From: Flagellimonas chongwuensis
GTDB taxonomy: Bacteria; Bacteroidota; Bacteroidia; Flavobacteriales; Flavobacteriaceae
DNA length: 64,000 nt
Assembly (NCBI RefSeq): GCF_013376415.1
Contig: NZ_WYET01000004.1
Span: 124,001-188,000, forward strand
Direction of reading: 5' to 3'
In this document: positions 25,579 through 34,436 of the stretch, in pieces
Numbering within the stretch: the first letter of the stretch is position 1
Layout of the letters: each line of letters begins with the position of its first letter
Position numbers and translations under genes: made by a program
Notes under the pieces: model-generated
The model's database searches: none
Seen by the model: the letters and a program-made list of their open reading frames with translations, nothing else
What the model was told of the DNA's origin: nothing

Positions 25579-25791
25579 CTATAATAAGGTAGGTACCAAA
25601 AGCTCACGAATATCCACACCTAGAGCCTCCGCAATTACTCGCAAAGTTTCAAGTGATGGTTGCATTTCATTTGTACACCATCGGGAAACGGTAGTTCTGC
25701 TCTTCCCTACTTTTTCAGCTAGCCATTTATTGGTTCTATCCTGTTCTGCAAGGACTACTCTAATTCTATTGATTGGCTTTTTAGTGCTCAT
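25579..25791 (-). CDS. Small XRE (Cro/C1-type) regulator
   Basis: A 70-residue single-domain helix-turn-helix protein. NKWLAEKVGKSRTTVSRW is the HTH and LETLRVIAEALGVDIREL is the typical following pair of helices. It lies upstream of the toxin operon in the same orientation, separated by ~165 bp that contain the operators. Its own upstream region carries an inverted AAACGAATC/GATTCGTTT repeat, so it is probably self-regulating. The target operon is not known. Confidence 0.85.
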   Translation of the reverse strand: MSTKKPINRIRVVLAEQDRTNKWLAEKVGKSRTTVSRWCTNEMQPSLETLRVIAEALGVDIRELLVPTLL

Positions 25792-25793
25792 AT

Positions 25794-25940
25794 GAATCGT
25801 TTTACGTTAAATCTGTAGCATTTTAAACAAACTTAGTTTTCTAATTCGCATTTAATAATTAACTTTAAACGAATCTTATGATTCGTTTTAGTAATATTAA
25901 ATGTCGTTTTAGTTAATTTTTTAATATTAAAACGATTAAT
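25794..25940. promoter_or_regulatory. Operator cluster between divergent XRE and 75-residue genes
   Basis: The divergent region contains a perfect 9-bp inverted repeat, AAACGAATC-TTAT-GATTCGTTT (25867-25888), plus half-site-like copies GAATCGTTTTACG (25794-25806), GTCGTTTTAG (25903-25912) and AAAACGATTAATT (25928-25940). This is a good candidate binding array for the adjacent XRE protein, controlling both genes. Confidence 0.6.
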
Positions 25941-25983
25941 TATAGTCTTTTACGGTTTTTTCAACAATTAAATAACCAACTAT

Positions 25984-26211
25984 ATGAGATCCACCGAGAT
26001 TAACCTACTCCCCCTACTCTCCTATTTTGAAGAATGCCATGATGGAGATTTACTTTCCTTTACGCAATGGTTGGACAAGGCCATTTATATGTTCCATTAC
26101 CTACCCACGGATTCTTTTTCAGAAACGGAACGCCAAAATGTTTGTCATGTACTCATGAAGTTAAAAGAAGCTGTTCTGAAAATCCATATTGAGCAAAATA
26201 ATTGTGCCTAA
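25984..26211 (+). CDS. Hypothetical protein, 75 residues
   Basis: A small, acidic, soluble protein (LLSYFEECHDGDLLSF, FTQWLDKAIYMFHYLP), likely all-helical. I recognise no family. It is the only plus-strand gene of its cassette and is divergent from the XRE regulator over the palindrome array, so the pair may be regulated together. The regular coding pattern and clean ATG after an A+T-rich leader support expression. Confidence 0.55.
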   Translation: MRSTEINLLPLLSYFEECHDGDLLSFTQWLDKAIYMFHYLPTDSFSETERQNVCHVLMKLKEAVLKIHIEQNNCA

Positions 26212-26212
26212 A

Positions 26213-26775
26213 ACCCATTCCATACACTTTTACCTCCCCTACTCTTTGCAGGTTCGGCAAAATAGTATTAATTACATTTTTAAAAGGAAGTTTTTAGCTC
26301 AACTTTTCAGACGCTACAATTTTTAAAGAATGAGATTCTTTAAAAATTTAGGCGAGTTGGTGCGGTGGAGATAAGCTTTGCTTATACCAAAGCAAAGAAA
26401 CATAACGCGGGAACATTATAGTACAAATGTCGTCATGTTGTATTTTAAGGGTTTCGCCATCCGTAAGCTATAATTTTCCATTATGTAAAATATCCCTCGT
26501 GTGGGCGTCAAGGATTGAAATTTTCAATTTGTCGCTATGTAAAATAGCCGCTCGGCCAACAGCACATTGCTTTCATAAAAAGTAAATGCCCAAGCATTTA
26601 TTTTTATACGCAATTCTCAGCCACTTGGCCAGCGCCATTAAAAGCTCAGCTTTTCGTATTTGTTGAAACCTTTGGTTTAATTGAAAATCTGGAAAAGAAA
26701 AATTTCAGGAAAATCTAGTAAGCTTGTCGCAAAAGCTTAAAATTTAGCGAAGCATAAATTTCCAAGCACTTGCTC
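26213..26775. repeat. Modular repeat, copy 3 (modules A, B and a diverged C)
   Basis: Module A begins with CCATTCCATACACTTTTACC and again has a CTTTGCTT/AAAGCAAAG hairpin before the ACATAACGC junction. Module B matches the other copies up to about 26510. After that the sequence is different (GGCCAACAGCAC, ACGCAATTCTCAGCC) apart from a tail similar to copy 1 (AAAAGCTTAAAATTTAGCG). No gene is supported in this 600-bp stretch. Confidence 0.8.
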
Positions 26776-26836
26776 AAATACTCCCCCTAATTGAAACTTA
26801 TAATTCTGCCTCCTATAATATTATGTCAAATAGAAT

Positions 26837-27058
26837 TTAATGCTCTTCCTGTAGTTTGATATCCCCACAGACTTCTTGTAAGATTTCACAAGGATCTACA
26901 TCAATAGCCAAAGCAATAAGGTACAATTCATCCGCACGAAGCTTCGTAGATTCATTAGAACTCAATTGGCTCATTCGGGATTTACTTATCCCAGTCTTTC
27001 TGGAGACTTCTGCCTTATTTATTGACTTCTTTGCTAGATATAAACCTAGTTTGGTCAT
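26837..27058 (-). CDS. Small XRE regulator
   Basis: A 73-residue single helix-turn-helix protein (KAEVSRKTGISKSRMSQL, then LRADELYLIALAIDVDPCEI). It is distinct in sequence from the 25579-25791 XRE protein. Its upstream region, shared with the divergent 68-residue gene, contains a perfect CTATACT-TT-AGTATAG palindrome (27148-27163), probably its operator. It lies between module C copy 3 and module D copy 3, so it does not share a block with the helicase-nuclease operon. Confidence 0.83.
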   Translation of the reverse strand: MTKLGLYLAKKSINKAEVSRKTGISKSRMSQLSSNESTKLRADELYLIALAIDVDPCEILQEVCGDIKLQEEH

Positions 27059-27147
27059 AAGTGTTTGATTTTTATCAACATAAATATAGATTATGTATAC
27101 ACTTGTATCAAATTTTGCATCAAATGTTTTGATTTTGGATATACATT

Positions 27148-27163
27148 CTATACTTTAGTATAG
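27148..27163. promoter_or_regulatory. Perfect palindrome, likely XRE operator
   Basis: CTATACT and AGTATAG form a 7-bp inverted repeat with a 2-nt spacer in the divergent region between the XRE gene and the 68-residue gene. Similar TATAC/GTATA fragments flank it. It is most likely bound by the adjacent XRE protein. Confidence 0.6.
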
Positions 27164-27198
27164 ATAATCGAAACTATTGTTTAAAAAATATATATTCT

Positions 27199-27405
27199 AT
27201 GGGTAGAAATGGATATACCAAGGCAGATTTAGAACAAATTGTCGGTGCTCAATTGGAGAATTTAAATGCCATGCATGATTTGTTGGCCATAATGAAACTA
27301 CAAAATGAGCTTATTACGAACGCCAATAAGAAACTGAAAGATGAAATTGAGGATTTTAAGAAAAAGATTAAACCTTACCCAACTGGCCACAGAAAAAAAT
27401 CTTAA
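27199..27405 (+). CDS. Hypothetical coiled-coil protein, 68 residues
   Basis: A short, charged, helical protein with a leucine/asparagine heptad pattern (LEQIVGAQLENLNAMHDLL and so on) and a lysine-rich tail. I recognise no family; such small coiled-coil proteins next to an XRE regulator may act as a partner. It ends 7 bp before module D copy 3 begins. Confidence 0.5.
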   Translation: MGRNGYTKADLEQIVGAQLENLNAMHDLLAIMKLQNELITNANKKLKDEIEDFKKKIKPYPTGHRKKS

Positions 27406-27411
27406 TAGGCT

Positions 27412-27590
27412 TTCTATCTTTTGCCTTGATGCAAAAGAAACAAAAAATCAAGAAGAAAATATGCTTCCGCGCGCCCTTTGTGCCTTGTAGCTTTGCTACT
27501 TGGGCGTTTCACGCCCCAACACAAAGCCCAGGGCAATGGCTCTTTGTGTCAAGCCACAAATTCACTCCCCTACTCGCCCGCATTTTCTTC
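27412..27590. repeat. Modular repeat, module D copy 3 (structured)
   Basis: The most diverged D copy. It keeps the CTTTGTG/CACAAAG arms. In place of the ATAGC/GCTAT stem of copies 1 and 2 it has GTAGC/GCTAC (27487-27499), a compensatory change. GGGCG/CGCCC is preserved with a different loop. It ends ~17 bp before the stop of the 140-residue gene at the 3' end of the Gabija-like operon. Confidence 0.85.
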
Positions 27591-27606
27591 AGACCAACAT
27601 CTTTTT

Positions 27607-28029
27607 TTAGACTTCAACTTTTAAAGCAATCTCTTTAAATCGTTTACCCAATAATTCTATCGGTTCATTTTCGGAACAATAATTTAAATCAGACAGCACA
27701 TACACATCTCTTAGTTTAGTTAAACTCTTTATCCATTTTAGATAACTACTCAGATGATTTGCTATTTGCTCTTCAGTTGTGTTTTTCTTTACCAATATTA
27801 CAAATATTAACACTCCATTATTTTTAGTTAAAAAATGGGCAGCTTTAATCATTCCGCCAATAAAGTGTTTCCGACTTGTCCCATGCTCACTTTCCAGAAT
27901 AATATATCGTTCATAATCATCTACTAAAACCAAATCTGGTTTGTATCCGTAAGACAATTGTTGGCCACGATGAGTTACTTGATAACCTTTTGACTTATGG
28001 TTTAATCTTTTGAAATACTTATCTAGCAT
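27607..28029 (-). CDS. Small nuclease-like protein downstream of the Gabija-like pair
   Basis: A 140-residue protein with a possible PD-(D/E)XK core: YKPDLVLVDDYERYIILESE then GTSRKHFIGGMIKAAHFL, resembling restriction-like folds where Asp and Glu bind metal; the usual ExK is not clear. The C-terminal half is helical. It starts 25 nt after the UvrD-like gene ends, in the same orientation, so it is probably the third gene of that operon. I do not recognise it from known Gabija loci. Confidence 0.6.
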   Translation of the reverse strand: MLDKYFKRLNHKSKGYQVTHRGQQLSYGYKPDLVLVDDYERYIILESEHGTSRKHFIGGMIKAAHFLTKNNGVLIFVILVKKNTTEEQIANHLSSYLKWIKSLTKLRDVYVLSDLNYCSENEPIELLGKRFKEIALKVEV

Positions 28030-28054
28030 GATTTATTATAATCACTTTTAAATT

Positions 28055-29944
28055 TTAATTTATAAATTCAATTTCTTCCTTTTGAAACCATTTCATATCA
28101 ACAATATTTCTAGCAAATAGCTCAGGGTTAGATGTGTATGCTACTATAGCAAGACTTTCCTCTGCTCTACTACAGGTTACATAAAGTAATCTTAAGGTTC
28201 TATCCATACTAGTCTCTTTACCCTCATTCATATTTTGAACGTCTGCAGCGGTATGCCCTTTTACTCCAAGAAGTTTTTCAAAATTGAACCAGTTTCCTCG
28301 TGCATCATCATCATCCAATATTACCATGACTCGCTTGAACTCCCTTCCTTTAACACCTTGATGGGTGCCGAAATTGGCCTCATCAATCAAATACTGTTGA
28401 TAAAGCGGTATTTGGTCGAAACTCGCCAAAAGTGCCTCATCCCATGCATCTATTATTAAGTCTTTATCTTCATCCTCTTCTTCCTCAGTTTCTTGAATTA
28501 TTATTAATTCTTCTTGAGTTCTATTCGCTATCGGCACCAATGTATCTGGTATAGCAAAAAGGCGTGAATCTGCGACATTCCTAAGTATATCTAATAACGT
28601 TGGAACCCCATTATCCCATAAATTAAAAAGATTTAATACAGCGTCATTTGCTTTTTCAATTAATACACTTTGCTCTTTAGCTTCTATTAGGGCTACTTTA
28701 CTTATTAACGGAGATTTCTCTTTTACAATTCTAGCAATTTCAAATTTATCATCATTGATCCAAGCATTATACAATGGAAGTATTGTGTTTGTGAAAAACC
28801 TCATTCCTGTAAGGCTGCCATCTAAAGCACCTGTTTTCAATCTACTAGTACTATATAAAGGCAAAAACAAGTTGTCAAACCCCATTCTTTTAGCAGCCAT
28901 ATGATGCTCTAATGTTAGTGTTTTTATCTCTGAATTCTCACCTAGCCATTTCTCATCTTTAGTGATTTCACCCATTTTTATGGCAATTTGTTTTTCAATT
29001 TCTTTTTTATCTGAACATGGAACCTGTACCACAAAAAGCCTAGCGGTACCTTCAATTTTATCACTTCTAGGCTCTTGTTGTTGACCATCTCCTTCTTCTC
29101 TAATTTTATTTATGAGCTTTATAATTCTTTTTGGACATCGATGATTAAGTTTCTTTTTGGGTGTTAACCAATCAGCAGGAATATCACCTTCCAAGTTTTC
29201 TTTCCCATCCAAATAAATACGTTGCATCATATCTCCAATAATTCCTAGTGCGAAGCAATCTTTATGCTGTTTTTGAACTAAAAAAAAAGATTCGATTAAA
29301 TGTTTATTCGTATCCTGACTTTCATCAATTAGAAGTATTGGATATTTTCTAACCAAGATATTCTGCATAAGTTCCTTAGTATTTAGAAAATAAGCTCCTA
29401 ACTCTATAACTTCACTATGGTTCAATGAGTCTTTACTAACATTATCACCATTTGGATTATAAACAAATGCATTTATGTTTTTGAGTATCGATAACCTTTT
29501 ACTTTTTGATTCTATTTTTTTTGCTCTATCGATAAAGGATTTATTCATCCCACGAGCCCTACTCTGTTTATCTTCTAAGTCGGCAATTTCATCTTTTAAT
29601 TTATTTTTTAACCAATCTTTTATATCTGTAGTAAAATGTTTGATTAGGTTCCAAGTAAAACTATGAATAGTAGAGACACTAAATAATGGGTCATAATCAA
29701 TTCTACTCTTTATCTCATCACATGCCGCATTCGTATAGGTAATTATTGCAATCTTTTGATTGTTTAGTTTTAAATTTTCATCGTGCTCTTTTTTGATGAA
29801 CTTTAGCACGTTAATTAACGTTCTAGTTTTACCAGAACCTGCACCCGCAAAAAGGAAAAAACTCTTTGGGTTATTGAAATCCAAGTTTTTCTGAATTTCT
29901 TGTTCTACAACATCATCAATATTTACATTTGATTCCAACTCCAT
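28055..29944 (-). CDS. gajB: UvrD/Rep-family helicase, GajB-like
   Basis: A 629-residue SF1 helicase with all main motifs: FAGAGSGKT (Walker A, 32-40), ITYTNAACDEI (Ia), LLIDESQD (II), IGDMMQRIY (III), LNHRCP (IV region), TLEHHMAAKR, VKGREFKRVMV (V) and RLLYVTCSRA (VI). In Gabija systems GajB senses or unwinds DNA next to GajA. Typical GajB is ~500 residues, so this is somewhat longer. It starts 7 nt after the GajA-like gene ends, so the pair is one transcription unit. Confidence 0.82.
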   Translation of the reverse strand: MELESNVNIDDVVEQEIQKNLDFNNPKSFFLFAGAGSGKTRTLINVLKFIKKEHDENLKLNNQKIAIITYTNAACDEIKSRIDYDPLFSVSTIHSFTWNLIKHFTTDIKDWLKNKLKDEIADLEDKQSRARGMNKSFIDRAKKIESKSKRLSILKNINAFVYNPNGDNVSKDSLNHSEVIELGAYFLNTKELMQNILVRKYPILLIDESQDTNKHLIESFFLVQKQHKDCFALGIIGDMMQRIYLDGKENLEGDIPADWLTPKKKLNHRCPKRIIKLINKIREEGDGQQQEPRSDKIEGTARLFVVQVPCSDKKEIEKQIAIKMGEITKDEKWLGENSEIKTLTLEHHMAAKRMGFDNLFLPLYSTSRLKTGALDGSLTGMRFFTNTILPLYNAWINDDKFEIARIVKEKSPLISKVALIEAKEQSVLIEKANDAVLNLFNLWDNGVPTLLDILRNVADSRLFAIPDTLVPIANRTQEELIIIQETEEEEDEDKDLIIDAWDEALLASFDQIPLYQQYLIDEANFGTHQGVKGREFKRVMVILDDDDARGNWFNFEKLLGVKGHTAADVQNMNEGKETSMDRTLRLLYVTCSRAEESLAIVAYTSNPELFARNIVDMKWFQKEEIEFIN

Positions 29945-29950
29945 TTGCTT

Positions 29951-32155
29951 TTAAAGATTTTGACTTTTTGACAAACTTTCTTCTAGCCAAATTAATCCTT
30001 CTTCTATGTATTTCGGCACTTTCAATTTATTTAGGTCATCTAGAAAAAGTAAGTCTAATGCAAAAGCTGCTTTATCCCCAGAGGCACTTTTTCTCAATGT
30101 TTCATAAACATCTTTTTCAAAGTTTTCTACTGTAGATTCGACTATAGTGTTTTTGAATTTTCTGATTAGTCTTAACCCCTCCATTGACTTAAATTGGACA
30201 ATATTTTCATACACAAGTGAGTCTTCAAAGCTTGTTGCATTAACAGTCGTCTCCTTTTTATCATTATCCACGGTAATTTTTTGATTAATTTGATATGCAA
30301 CTCTAATTAGACCGCTTGTAGTAACTTTAGCTTTAGAATCTAAATCAATTAAGGAATCTAAAGATTTAACTCCTGGCACCCATTTTGAAATGGTACTATT
30401 GGCGGTTTCGTAGCCTTTGTTTTTTTTAGGTATTACCGAAGTTCTGTTGTTAGTTGGGTCAATAGGGTCGAGATCGGTAACAATTAAAGTTAAAACTCCA
30501 AGATCTTCAATTAGAGATTGAAGCTTATGAGCATGACTCCCAGCAATTTCAACCAATGACAGGTAGGATTTAGACAAGTTTTTATGATGATTATTAATAA
30601 AATGAGGAATTAGCATTCTTTCAGCCGCTCCTTCTATAAGTATAACCGCATCAGCAAAAAACAAATCACAATGAGTTGTTTTTAAATATCGGGTTGCAAA
30701 CCTTGTTGTTGCATTTTCGTCCCCGAAAGTTTTTGACAAGTTAATTACCTTAGAAGTAGCCACGTTTTGTCCAGTTGCCAATAATCGTTTAAAGTATCTC
30801 AAACAAACAAAATCAACTTCGTGTGCAATGTGGTTAGAATGAGTACTTACAATTAACTGTGTAGTAAATTTTTTATTTTTCCCTAGATTTTTATGAGCTC
30901 TTAAAATATCGTATGCTTTGTTAATGAAAACTTGTTGCACCTGTGCATGCAAATGGGCTTCAGGCTCTTCAATTAGAACTAGATGTAGGGGCTCATAAAT
31001 CTCGTTTTCATCATCACTTTTAGATCTTTTCCCAACCTTCATCCACTCATCTCTAAACCTAATAAGTTCAAATACCATGGATATTAAATTTTGATAACCA
31101 AGACCGTTCGTTTGTTCAGGAAGTGAAAGCAAAGTCTTCTTTCCTTCCTTATCTTTCATTATTTCAAACTGAATTGCAGAATCATGACTAATACCATCTA
31201 TTGGAGAAATTGAACTTGAAATTGTAATGTTTGGATTACCAAATCCAGGATAATTCAAATCACCCAATTCATTCAAAGATGGTCCAAAGCGATCTTTCAA
31301 TTTGTCATCAAAAGCCTTTTTTGCATTATCAATAGCAGTCAATGCCCCCAAATCATCATCTGTTGGTTTATCCTCTGGGCTAAGATGCTTACTGTAATAA
31401 TCTCTAAATTGAGTTGATAGAGGCTTTAACTTGTGATTTGAATTATTGACATCAGAAAATCCTCTTTGTGCATTGATTGTACTCACCTTTATTAGTCCTT
31501 TAAAGGAATCATTATCAATAGGAATACTTCCAGGCATTAATTCTTGAGCTAGTTGATTTTGATCTTTGAAATCACCTACTTTTGCTGGATCTAAAATGTA
31601 TGACTTTATAGTAAATAGTTTTGGCAACTTCGATTTATGGTCTAGGAAATCCCACATATCTTTTGGCCACAATTTTAATTTAGATTTTTCTCCAAGCTTT
31701 GTAGCAGCATCATAATCACTCTTAAATTCTATCAGCAGACTTTCTAAATTAATTGGTTCATATCTAAGTCTAATACCTAAAAGACCACTTTTCCAATCGA
31801 GGGTTGGTATTAAGTGATGTACATAATGTAACTCTTTATCACTTACATTTAGCCATAAATCAATTTGAGGAAGAAAACAAGCTAGTTCCTCTAATTGCTT
31901 GTCCCAATATTCATCATTTTTGTTATCATCAGCTAGCCATATTTCAGCCAGTTTATTAATTTCAAGCCAATTATTTAGAGTGAAATCGCGAGTTGAGAAC
32001 TTATTTTTATCAGTCAAAAAAAAAGACAGAGAATCCATTGCGGAAGTCTTGCCACTGTTATTAGGGCCAACAAAAATTGTTTGCTCATTGCCTATATCAA
32101 TTCGACACGCTTTAAGTTTTCTAAAATTCTGAATATCAATGAAATTAAGTTCCAT
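29951..32155 (-). CDS. gajA: OLD-family ATPase/TOPRIM nuclease, GajA-like
   Basis: A 734-residue protein. The ABC-type ATPase part has GPNNSGKTS (Walker A, 30-38), a Q/signature region, LVLIEEPEAHLHAQ (Walker B) and LIVSTHSNHIAHEV (H-loop). The TOPRIM domain follows with VILIEGAAERM (Glu near 505) and LTLIVTDLDPID (Asp pair near 560). This is the GajA/OLD arrangement, in which nucleotide binding restrains a DNA-nicking nuclease. It is longer than classical GajA (~580). Together with the next gene it forms a Gabija-like anti-phage module. Confidence 0.82.
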   Translation of the reverse strand: MELNFIDIQNFRKLKACRIDIGNEQTIFVGPNNSGKTSAMDSLSFFLTDKNKFSTRDFTLNNWLEINKLAEIWLADDNKNDEYWDKQLEELACFLPQIDLWLNVSDKELHYVHHLIPTLDWKSGLLGIRLRYEPINLESLLIEFKSDYDAATKLGEKSKLKLWPKDMWDFLDHKSKLPKLFTIKSYILDPAKVGDFKDQNQLAQELMPGSIPIDNDSFKGLIKVSTINAQRGFSDVNNSNHKLKPLSTQFRDYYSKHLSPEDKPTDDDLGALTAIDNAKKAFDDKLKDRFGPSLNELGDLNYPGFGNPNITISSSISPIDGISHDSAIQFEIMKDKEGKKTLLSLPEQTNGLGYQNLISMVFELIRFRDEWMKVGKRSKSDDENEIYEPLHLVLIEEPEAHLHAQVQQVFINKAYDILRAHKNLGKNKKFTTQLIVSTHSNHIAHEVDFVCLRYFKRLLATGQNVATSKVINLSKTFGDENATTRFATRYLKTTHCDLFFADAVILIEGAAERMLIPHFINNHHKNLSKSYLSLVEIAGSHAHKLQSLIEDLGVLTLIVTDLDPIDPTNNRTSVIPKKNKGYETANSTISKWVPGVKSLDSLIDLDSKAKVTTSGLIRVAYQINQKITVDNDKKETTVNATSFEDSLVYENIVQFKSMEGLRLIRKFKNTIVESTVENFEKDVYETLRKSASGDKAAFALDLLFLDDLNKLKVPKYIEEGLIWLEESLSKSQNL

Positions 32156-32331
32156 TTTGTATTGGTATAATTAAGAGTCTAAAATGTTTTTGGTTGTAAA
32201 ATATTTATTTAAATCCAAAGCAAAATTGTTATTTGGATAGACTTTTATATAGGGGAGTATTTAAATATATTAAAATTTAACAAGTAATCAATTACGTAAA
32301 TCCGTTTTCGATTTTGAATTTGTAGTATTAA

Positions 32332-32510
32332 CCCATTCCATACACTTTCACCTCCCCCACTCTGCGGTTTCGGCAAAACAGTATTCCATTACATTTTTTA
32401 AAAGAAAATTTTAGAAGAAATTTTTTCAGAGAATGCAGTGCAAACTTTCGCTTTTACCAAAGCTCAAGTTACATAACGCTAGAACATTATGGTACAATTT
32501 AATTCCCGTA
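32332..32510. repeat. Modular repeat, copy 4 (module A and a truncated B)
   Basis: The 343-bp gap upstream of the GajA-like gene has an A+T-rich promoter region (32156-32330), then module A (CCATTCCATACACTTTCACC, then TTTCGGCAAAACAGT). It ends with the ACATAACGC junction and only the first ~20 bp of module B, directly abutting the stop codon of the LRR lipoprotein gene at 32499. Confidence 0.8.
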
Positions 32511-34187
32511 AATTTTCCATTGGTAGGTATCGACCATTTCACCCAATTTTGTAATGCTACCACCATCAATACTTTCTGTTCCTGGGTTATCCGAATAATA
32601 CATTCTACCCTCTGTTAATGAATATAACACAACATTATTATACAAGATGGAAATAATTTCATCTAGAATTTCATTATCGAATTGATTGTTTGCGAGCTGC
32701 AATGAAGTCAAAAAGGGATTGTTGGATATATCAATGGTTTGAAAGTTGTTATTGCCAATCACTAAAGATTTTAAGGCCTCATTACTTGAAATATCTAACT
32801 CGGTGAACAAATTGTCATTTGCATCCAACCTTTCAAGATTTAGATTGTTCGAAATATCCAAGCTGCTTATTTGGTTCTCATTAATTTGCAAGAATTTTAG
32901 CAATGGATTGTTCGAAACATCAATAGAAGTTACCTGATTAAATCCAACAGACAAGGAAATCAATTCAGCATTATTCGATGTATCTAAATTTGTCAGTATG
33001 TTACTACCTAAATATACATGGGTTAGTTTAGTATTATTAGATATATCCAAACTACTTAATTGATTTTTATCGGCCGATATTAGTGCCAAATCTTTATTGT
33101 TAGCCAAATCCAATGTTGTCAACTGATTTTCTGACACGTAAATCCGTTCTAAATTTGGATTTTGTGTGATATCTAAACTTGTCAAGGAATTTTCAGTTAT
33201 AAATATCTCCTTTAAATTCGGGTTGCCTGATAAATTAATACTGGTCAGATTATTTCGAAACACTATTAAATTTTCCAACACTGGGTTACCAGAAACATCG
33301 ATGGTGGATAATCTTCCTTCATTAATCCCCACATACTTCAGTAATTTTAATTTAGTTAAGTCAACCCAAACCAAATTATTTTGACGTTGATATATCTCAT
33401 TTGGAATTTCACCTCCCATAAATGTAAAGTATTCTATAACCTCAATGGGGCCATTAATAGTTATAGTATAATTTCCAGCGGTCTCATAAATATGAACAAG
33501 CTCAATCGGTTCTTCTGTATCGGTTGTAGAGGTAGTATAATCATCAACAACCCCATCTCCCCAATCCACCAAAAAATTCGAACCCGTAAGCGATTTAATA
33601 GTCAAAGTCTTGGTTGTTTGTAGTTCGGATTCATCTATATGTAATTCAAAAAAATCAGAAATCTCAGGAAACACCATGCTTAAGCCAGTATACCCAAAAT
33701 CAGTGGATGTAAAACCAGCGGTAAACAAGTTTTCTGTAAGTGTATTATTTACTTCATTTTCTGAAACTTCAAATGCTATGGGCAAAGTATTGGCAACGAA
33801 CTGTGACATTGCAGAACTTTCATATGGCACCATTGAAAGAACCACATCATTCTCATCGACCACAATAAACTCTGTTAACCTATAATTACCTACTTTCAAA
33901 GTTATTTCAGAAGTACTGTAACTTCCGTTCACATGGATCAAATTAACCCTTTCCCTATTGAGAATTGAGCTCCCATTACTACTTTTTACGCTAATCAAGG
34001 CAAAAATAGGTTCAAGGTTTTCTGTACCTTTTTGTGATGTACTCTGTGCCTTTAGTTCGGTAAAATCAATTTGAAATGTATGGACACCATCAATTTCTGA
34101 GGGTATTAAATCTTCGGATGTAGATTCGGATGAACAAGAAATCAGTAAAAATACTGAAGCCAAAAGGAAAAATATTCTAGTTCTCAT
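32499..34187 (-). CDS. LRR lipoprotein with PKD-like domain
   Basis: A 562-residue lipoprotein (lipobox ISC, Cys19). A beta-rich region follows (LTEFIVVDENDVVLSMVP), then a PKD-like stretch (LVDWGDGVVDDY ... HIYETAGNYTITI). Then come about ten 21-residue leucine-rich repeats of the form LTSLDISNNxxLxxLxxxxN. A C-terminal capping segment ends the protein. The extracellular LRR suggests surface binding. A clear paralogue with the same architecture lies at 47982-49673. This copy is sandwiched between repeat modules, so it counts as an island cassette. Confidence 0.82.
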   Translation of the reverse strand: MRTRIFFLLASVFLLISCSSESTSEDLIPSEIDGVHTFQIDFTELKAQSTSQKGTENLEPIFALISVKSSNGSSILNRERVNLIHVNGSYSTSEITLKVGNYRLTEFIVVDENDVVLSMVPYESSAMSQFVANTLPIAFEVSENEVNNTLTENLFTAGFTSTDFGYTGLSMVFPEISDFFELHIDESELQTTKTLTIKSLTGSNFLVDWGDGVVDDYTTSTTDTEEPIELVHIYETAGNYTITINGPIEVIEYFTFMGGEIPNEIYQRQNNLVWVDLTKLKLLKYVGINEGRLSTIDVSGNPVLENLIVFRNNLTSINLSGNPNLKEIFITENSLTSLDITQNPNLERIYVSENQLTTLDLANNKDLALISADKNQLSSLDISNNTKLTHVYLGSNILTNLDTSNNAELISLSVGFNQVTSIDVSNNPLLKFLQINENQISSLDISNNLNLERLDANDNLFTELDISSNEALKSLVIGNNNFQTIDISNNPFLTSLQLANNQFDNEILDEIISILYNNVVLYSLTEGRMYYSDNPGTESIDGGSITKLGEMVDTYQWKIYGN

Positions 34188-34436
34188 TAAGAGATAGTTT
34201 GTTTGGTTAATTCTCGCCTTAAATTAACACTATTTTTCTTATATAAAAATGTAATAATCGGTGTTTATCGAAATTTCTAGTTCAAATGCCTTGGTTTTAA
34301 TTTGCAAATATTGACGCTGCCAATTTAAGTAGGATTGAACAGGGAAGATATTCAGTAGGTCTCGATATACTTTCACGTATTTCTCATGGGCTAGGTGTGA
34401 AAGTTGATTTGGTATAGTAGTTCAGAACTTTTTTGC

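Noticed and set aside
29951..32155. PARIS or Septu assignment for the ATPase gene
   Set aside because: The ATPase and TOPRIM parts are in one chain and the partner is a UvrD helicase, which fits Gabija/OLD rather than PARIS (separate AriA/AriB) or Septu (HNH partner).
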